Origin: Planctomycetota bacterium
GTDB taxonomy: Bacteria > Planctomycetota > JACQVV01 > JASMLP01
Assembly: GCA_030748635.1 (NCBI GenBank)
Contig: JASMLP010000160.1
Coordinates: 1 to 64,000, forward strand
Direction of reading: 5' to 3'
DNA length: 64,000 nucleotides
A program made the translations under genes and the position numbers. Every line of letters begins with the position of its first letter. Position 1 is the first letter of the stretch. Under the pieces are notes generated by a model, which saw nothing but the letters and a program-made list of their open reading frames with translations, was not told the origin of the DNA and did not search any database. Positions 61,208 through 64,000 of this stretch are shown in pieces.

Positions 61208-62122
61208 CTACCGAAATACCGTTTTCAGGTACCGATCGAGAATCGACTCCAAAACATCCCCGTCGGTACCGATCCTCCGAATGACCGAGGCGTGGGTCCG
61301 GTTTGGAATGCGAACGATTCGAACATCATGACGGTCCTTCCATTCGAACGTTTCGACCAAGGCGCGGGCCTGGCGCCCGAAAGATAAAGATTCCTCTTCA
61401 CCCAATATGAGAAGGGTCGGTGGGGCATCCGCCGTGACATAAGTCACCGGAGAAGCCTCGGCTCTACGCTCTTTCGTGAGTCCGTAGGTCGGTTGCAGGA
61501 AAAGCACCTCTTCGTAGGCCTCGAAGCCGTCGAGTGTCAGATCGTACACCCCACTAACCCCCACGACACAAGCGATTTGCTCCTTGGTCAAACCGACCGA
61601 GGCCAGGTACCGGGGATCCATCGCCACCAACGCCGCCAGGTGGGCACCGGCGGAATGTCCGATCAGCGCCACCCGAGAAGGTTCACCACCGTATTCGGCC
61701 GAATGATCGACCATCCACCGCAAGGCAGCCGCAACGTCTTCAGGCTGAGCCGGATAGGGGTATTGTGGGGCCAAGCGATAGCTGGCAACTCCTACCAGAT
61801 AGCCCCGGGCCGCGAGAGTCCAGCCGACATTGCCATAAAGCCCGCCGGGCATCTTACGATCGCCCGAAATCCACCCCCCACCGTGCAAAAACAGAACCGT
61901 GGGATGCGGCCCCTCGCCACGGGGTATGTAGAGATCCAGCTCATTTTTGGGAGATTGGACGCGAACCCCGTCCCGATAGGCGAGATCGGGAATCCGAGAC
62001 CCATCTTCGGGGCGAGGATTGCGGACCGAAGAGCACCCCAGAAAACAGACCACAGCAAGCAGTCCCGGCAAGGTCAACTTGAGGATCCGGGACCAGTTTG
62101 GTAGAGTTCTGCCCTTTTCCAT
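61208..62122 (-). CDS. Lipoprotein alpha/beta hydrolase (hormone-sensitive lipase-like esterase)
   Basis: The ATG at 62122 has an AGGA site and gives 304 residues with a lipoprotein signal (LPGLLAVVCFLGC, lipid cysteine 30). The oxyanion motif HGGGW is near 80-84, the nucleophile in GHSAG near 153, and the catalytic Asp/His in LILGEEESL and NRTHASVIRRIG. It hydrolyses esters in the periplasm or at the cell surface; the substrate is unknown. It converges on the YyaL-type gene (24 bp). Confidence 0.88.
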   Translation of the reverse strand: MEKGRTLPNWSRILKLTLPGLLAVVCFLGCSSVRNPRPEDGSRIPDLAYRDGVRVQSPKNELDLYIPRGEGPHPTVLFLHGGGWISGDRKMPGGLYGNVGWTLAARGYLVGVASYRLAPQYPYPAQPEDVAAALRWMVDHSAEYGGEPSRVALIGHSAGAHLAALVAMDPRYLASVGLTKEQIACVVGVSGVYDLTLDGFEAYEEVLFLQPTYGLTKERRAEASPVTYVTADAPPTLLILGEEESLSFGRQARALVETFEWKDRHDVRIVRIPNRTHASVIRRIGTDGDVLESILDRYLKTVFR

Positions 62123-62207
62123 CGTGGAATCCTTTCGGGTAGCGAACCGTCTTTCGCAGGTGGAAACCGTAAGCAATTGCAGTTTCATCCACAGAGGTAA
62201 ATCACAC

Positions 62208-63428
62208 ATGAATCATATGAAAGTCATCCAGAGGATCAACCTCCTCCTTCTCTCTCTCTTCGGGTTTTGCCTGCTCATCGGTTGCGGTGACGGACACGAC
62301 CACGCCGGTCACGATCACTCTGGGCATTCGCACGGCCCCCAAGGCGACATCCTGATCGCCATCGCCGGCCCCATGTCGGGGAGCGGCGCCGCGTTCGGAG
62401 AACAGATCAAGAAGGCCGCCACACTCAAAATCGAACAGATCAACGCCGCGGGTGGCATCGACGGCCGCAAGGTCAAGCTTCAGATCGAAGACGACAAGGG
62501 CGACCCGACCGAAGCCGCCAACGTGGCCCGAAAACTGGCCGCCATGAAAAAGGTTTCCATCGTGATCGGTCACTTCAACTCCTCCTGTTCCAAGTCCGCC
62601 AAAGACGAATACAATCGCAAGGGAGTCGTCGAATTCAGCCCGGGCTCGACCAATGTCGATGTCTGCCGGGGCGGGCCCTGGACGTTTCGCAATCTCTATC
62701 GTGACGACTATCAGGGCACCTTTCTCGCCCGCTACGCCAAGGAAATTCTCAAGGTCAACAAAGTTGCGGTTTTCTTCGACAACGACGATTACGGCGCGGG
62801 CCTCAAAAACGCATTCATCTCCGAAGCGAAAAAGATCGATCTCGCGGTGATCCAACCGATCCCCTACCAGCGCGAAAGAACCCAGGACTTCAAGCCGCTA
62901 GTCGAGCAGATCAAAGGGCAAGGAGCGGGCGCCGTCTTCATCAGCGGTCTTTTCAACGAAGCAGCACTGATCAGCAAAGCGCTGCGAAACGACCTCAAGA
63001 TGGATGTTCCGGTCCTCGCGGGAGATGGCGTTTATGAACCCAAATACATCTCCCTGGCCGGCCGAGCCGCCGAAGGCACGTACATCACGACTCCGTTCCT
63101 CTTCAATACCGGCAATGACTCCAAAGAAGCGGTCGCTTTCATGTCCGCCTACAAAAAGAAATACGACGAAGAACCGTCTACTTGGAGCGCTCTTACCTAC
63201 GACGCGGTCGGAATGGCGATTGCGGCCATCGATGAAGTAGGTACCGATCGCAAGAAGATCAAGGAATGGTTTGCCGCTTGCACTACCGCCGACAAGGGGT
63301 ACAAGGGAGTAACCGGCATCACTTTTTTCGACAAGGAAGGCGACTGCTACAGCAAGGGGGCTTCGGTCGCGATTGTTTCTGAAAAGAAATTCAAACCCGC
63401 GCCCCAACAGCTCACCGTCGAGCAATAA
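62208..63428 (+). CDS. Branched-chain amino-acid-type ABC substrate-binding lipoprotein with His-rich N terminus
   Basis: The ATG at 62208 (GAGG site upstream) gives 406 residues. The lipid cysteine is 26 (FCLLIGC). Residues 27-44 are GDGHDHAGHDHSGHSHGP with six histidines, which could bind zinc or nickel. The rest is a LivK-type periplasmic-binding fold: ILIAIAGPMSGSGAAFGEQI, AGGIDGRKVKLQIEDDKGDP, VIGHFNSSCSKSAKDEYNRK, FFDNDDYGAGLKNAFI and VPVLAGDGVYEPKYISLAG. It would deliver an amino acid to the downstream permease, but the metal-binding segment is unusual. Confidence 0.88.
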   Translation: MNHMKVIQRINLLLLSLFGFCLLIGCGDGHDHAGHDHSGHSHGPQGDILIAIAGPMSGSGAAFGEQIKKAATLKIEQINAAGGIDGRKVKLQIEDDKGDPTEAANVARKLAAMKKVSIVIGHFNSSCSKSAKDEYNRKGVVEFSPGSTNVDVCRGGPWTFRNLYRDDYQGTFLARYAKEILKVNKVAVFFDNDDYGAGLKNAFISEAKKIDLAVIQPIPYQRERTQDFKPLVEQIKGQGAGAVFISGLFNEAALISKALRNDLKMDVPVLAGDGVYEPKYISLAGRAAEGTYITTPFLFNTGNDSKEAVAFMSAYKKKYDEEPSTWSALTYDAVGMAIAAIDEVGTDRKKIKEWFAACTTADKGYKGVTGITFFDKEGDCYSKGASVAIVSEKKFKPAPQQLTVEQ

Positions 63429-63442
63429 TCTACACACCTATC

Positions 63443-63478
63443 CGCCGACCCGGACTCTCCGGGTCGGCGTTTCACTTT
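63443..63478 (+). terminator. Intercistronic hairpin between binding protein and livH
   Basis: CGCCGACCCGG (63443-63453) pairs perfectly with CCGGGTCGGCG (63459-63469) around a 5-nt loop, followed by a short T-rich tract. Partial termination here would keep the binding protein in excess over the permease. Confidence 0.75.
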
Positions 63479-63494
63479 CCCTCGGAAACTTTCG

Positions 63495-64000
63495 ATGGAA
63501 TTCTTATTAGATCCCGGGAATACCATCAACGCCCTCACCCTCGGCTCGCTCTACGCGATGATCGCCGTGGGGTACACGATGGTCTACGGGATCATCAAAC
63601 TGATCAACTTCGCCCACGGGGAAGTGTTCATGTTCGGCGCTTACATCGGCCTGATGATCATCGTGGCCGTGGGAAGCTCCACTTCCGGCGCCGTATTGTG
63701 GCTCCTCCCGGTAGCGATTCTCCTGGCCATGCTGGCCTGCGCGATGATGGGTACGATCCTGGACTGGGCCGCGTATCTCCCCCTTCGTCAAAACCACCGT
63801 TTCCCCGACGTGCTTTCGGTTCTGGGTCTGGTCGGGAGCGCCCTCCTCGCCATCCTCTATTTCACTCGATCCAACGGAGGAACCGATCCCGCACCGGGTA
63901 TCCTGATCGCCCTGGCGACCACCGTGTTTCTCCTCTTTGTCGCCTCCACCGCCACCCTGATGGGTGGATTCGGCCCCCCCGCTCGTACGTTCGAATCCAG
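63495..64000 (+). CDS. livH: Branched-chain amino-acid ABC permease LivH, 3' partial
   Basis: From the ATG at 63495 (GGAAA just upstream) the frame is open for 168 codons to the window edge. The beginning INALTLGSLYAMIAVGYTMV, YGIIKLINFAHGEVFMFGAY is diagnostic of LivH-type permeases. Several membrane segments are seen (GLMIIVAVGS, LLPVAILLAMLACAMM, LLAILYF). It would pair with the binding protein 66 bp upstream; LivM, LivG and LivF should follow. Confidence 0.9.
   Translation, partial: MEFLLDPGNTINALTLGSLYAMIAVGYTMVYGIIKLINFAHGEVFMFGAYIGLMIIVAVGSSTSGAVLWLLPVAILLAMLACAMMGTILDWAAYLPLRQNHRFPDVLSVLGLVGSALLAILYFTRSNGGTDPAPGILIALATTVFLLFVASTATLMGGFGPPARTFES

Noticed and set aside
62019-62207. Upstream extension of the LivK-type gene
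   Set aside because: The ATG at 62208 has a ribosome-binding site and begins the lipoprotein signal; the extension overlaps the divergent esterase gene.

Overview
The window is a gene-dense bacterial chromosome segment of moderate GC. The gene set includes Ser/Thr kinases, FHA-domain proteins, HEAT and leucine-rich-repeat proteins, a sigma-54 activator, an ECF-type sigma/anti-sigma pair, LPS-type glycosyltransferase and sugar acetyltransferase genes, and many lipoproteins. This points to a complex diderm bacterium. A Planctomycetota/PVC-like or Myxococcota-like host fits best, but that is inference because no rRNA or other decisive taxonomic marker is present.

The most interesting region is 5771-11019, an apparent six-gene operon. 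Its centre is a Vps4-like (meiotic-clade) AAA ATPase with an N-terminal MIT-like helical segment (7804-9036). It is flanked by three small helical proteins with ESCRT-III-like layout (6594-7169, 7169-7807, 9033-9575), a protein with a predicted beta-propeller (9550-11019) and an unrecognised first gene (5771-6565). Start codons overlap the preceding stops at most junctions. The set looks like a bacterial ESCRT-III/Vps4 membrane-remodelling module.

Layout. 1-1025: 3' part of a crotonase-fold gene with a lysine-rich, histone-H1-like repeat tail. 1111-5681: HEAT/VWA protein, then arfB, a DnaJ-TPR protein and an FHA-CpaF ATPase on the minus strand. 5771-11019: the ESCRT-like operon. 11041-18418: alanine dehydrogenase, RsbW-like protein, recD2, rsmD and a MacB-like ABC protein. 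18485-20815: tRNA-Glu(CTC), then yidD, rnpA, yqgE and DUF2203 on the minus strand, a 45-residue basic protein and a lipoprotein. 20883-23137: waaF-like gene, yceD and a sugar N-acetyltransferase. 23438-27969: aromatic amino-acid operon (chorismate mutase, aroF, tyrA, aroA, aroB). 27987-32749: LRR protein, sigma/anti-sigma pair, trpE and trpG. 32766-35698: HEAT protein and a selD whose catalytic residue is an in-frame UGA (selenocysteine) followed by a SECIS-like hairpin. 35668-41569: sugar isomerase, hpt, upp, FHA/GAF sigma-54 activator and a Ser/Thr kinase. 41772-44851: tadA, two tRNA-Ser genes, a long-type SRP RNA, dnaX and ybaB. 44854-50637: fabZ, ptsP and a large Ser/Thr kinase. 50678-56040: MacAB-like export operon with pcnB. 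56102-64000: lipoprotein, fusA, YyaL-type thioredoxin-fold protein, esterase and the start of a branched-chain amino-acid (Liv) transporter.

Several gene starts here are set later or earlier than the longest open frame, on the basis of translational overlap, ribosome-binding sites, promoters or domain boundaries. Two open frames are cut by the window edges (crotonase at the left, livH at the right).
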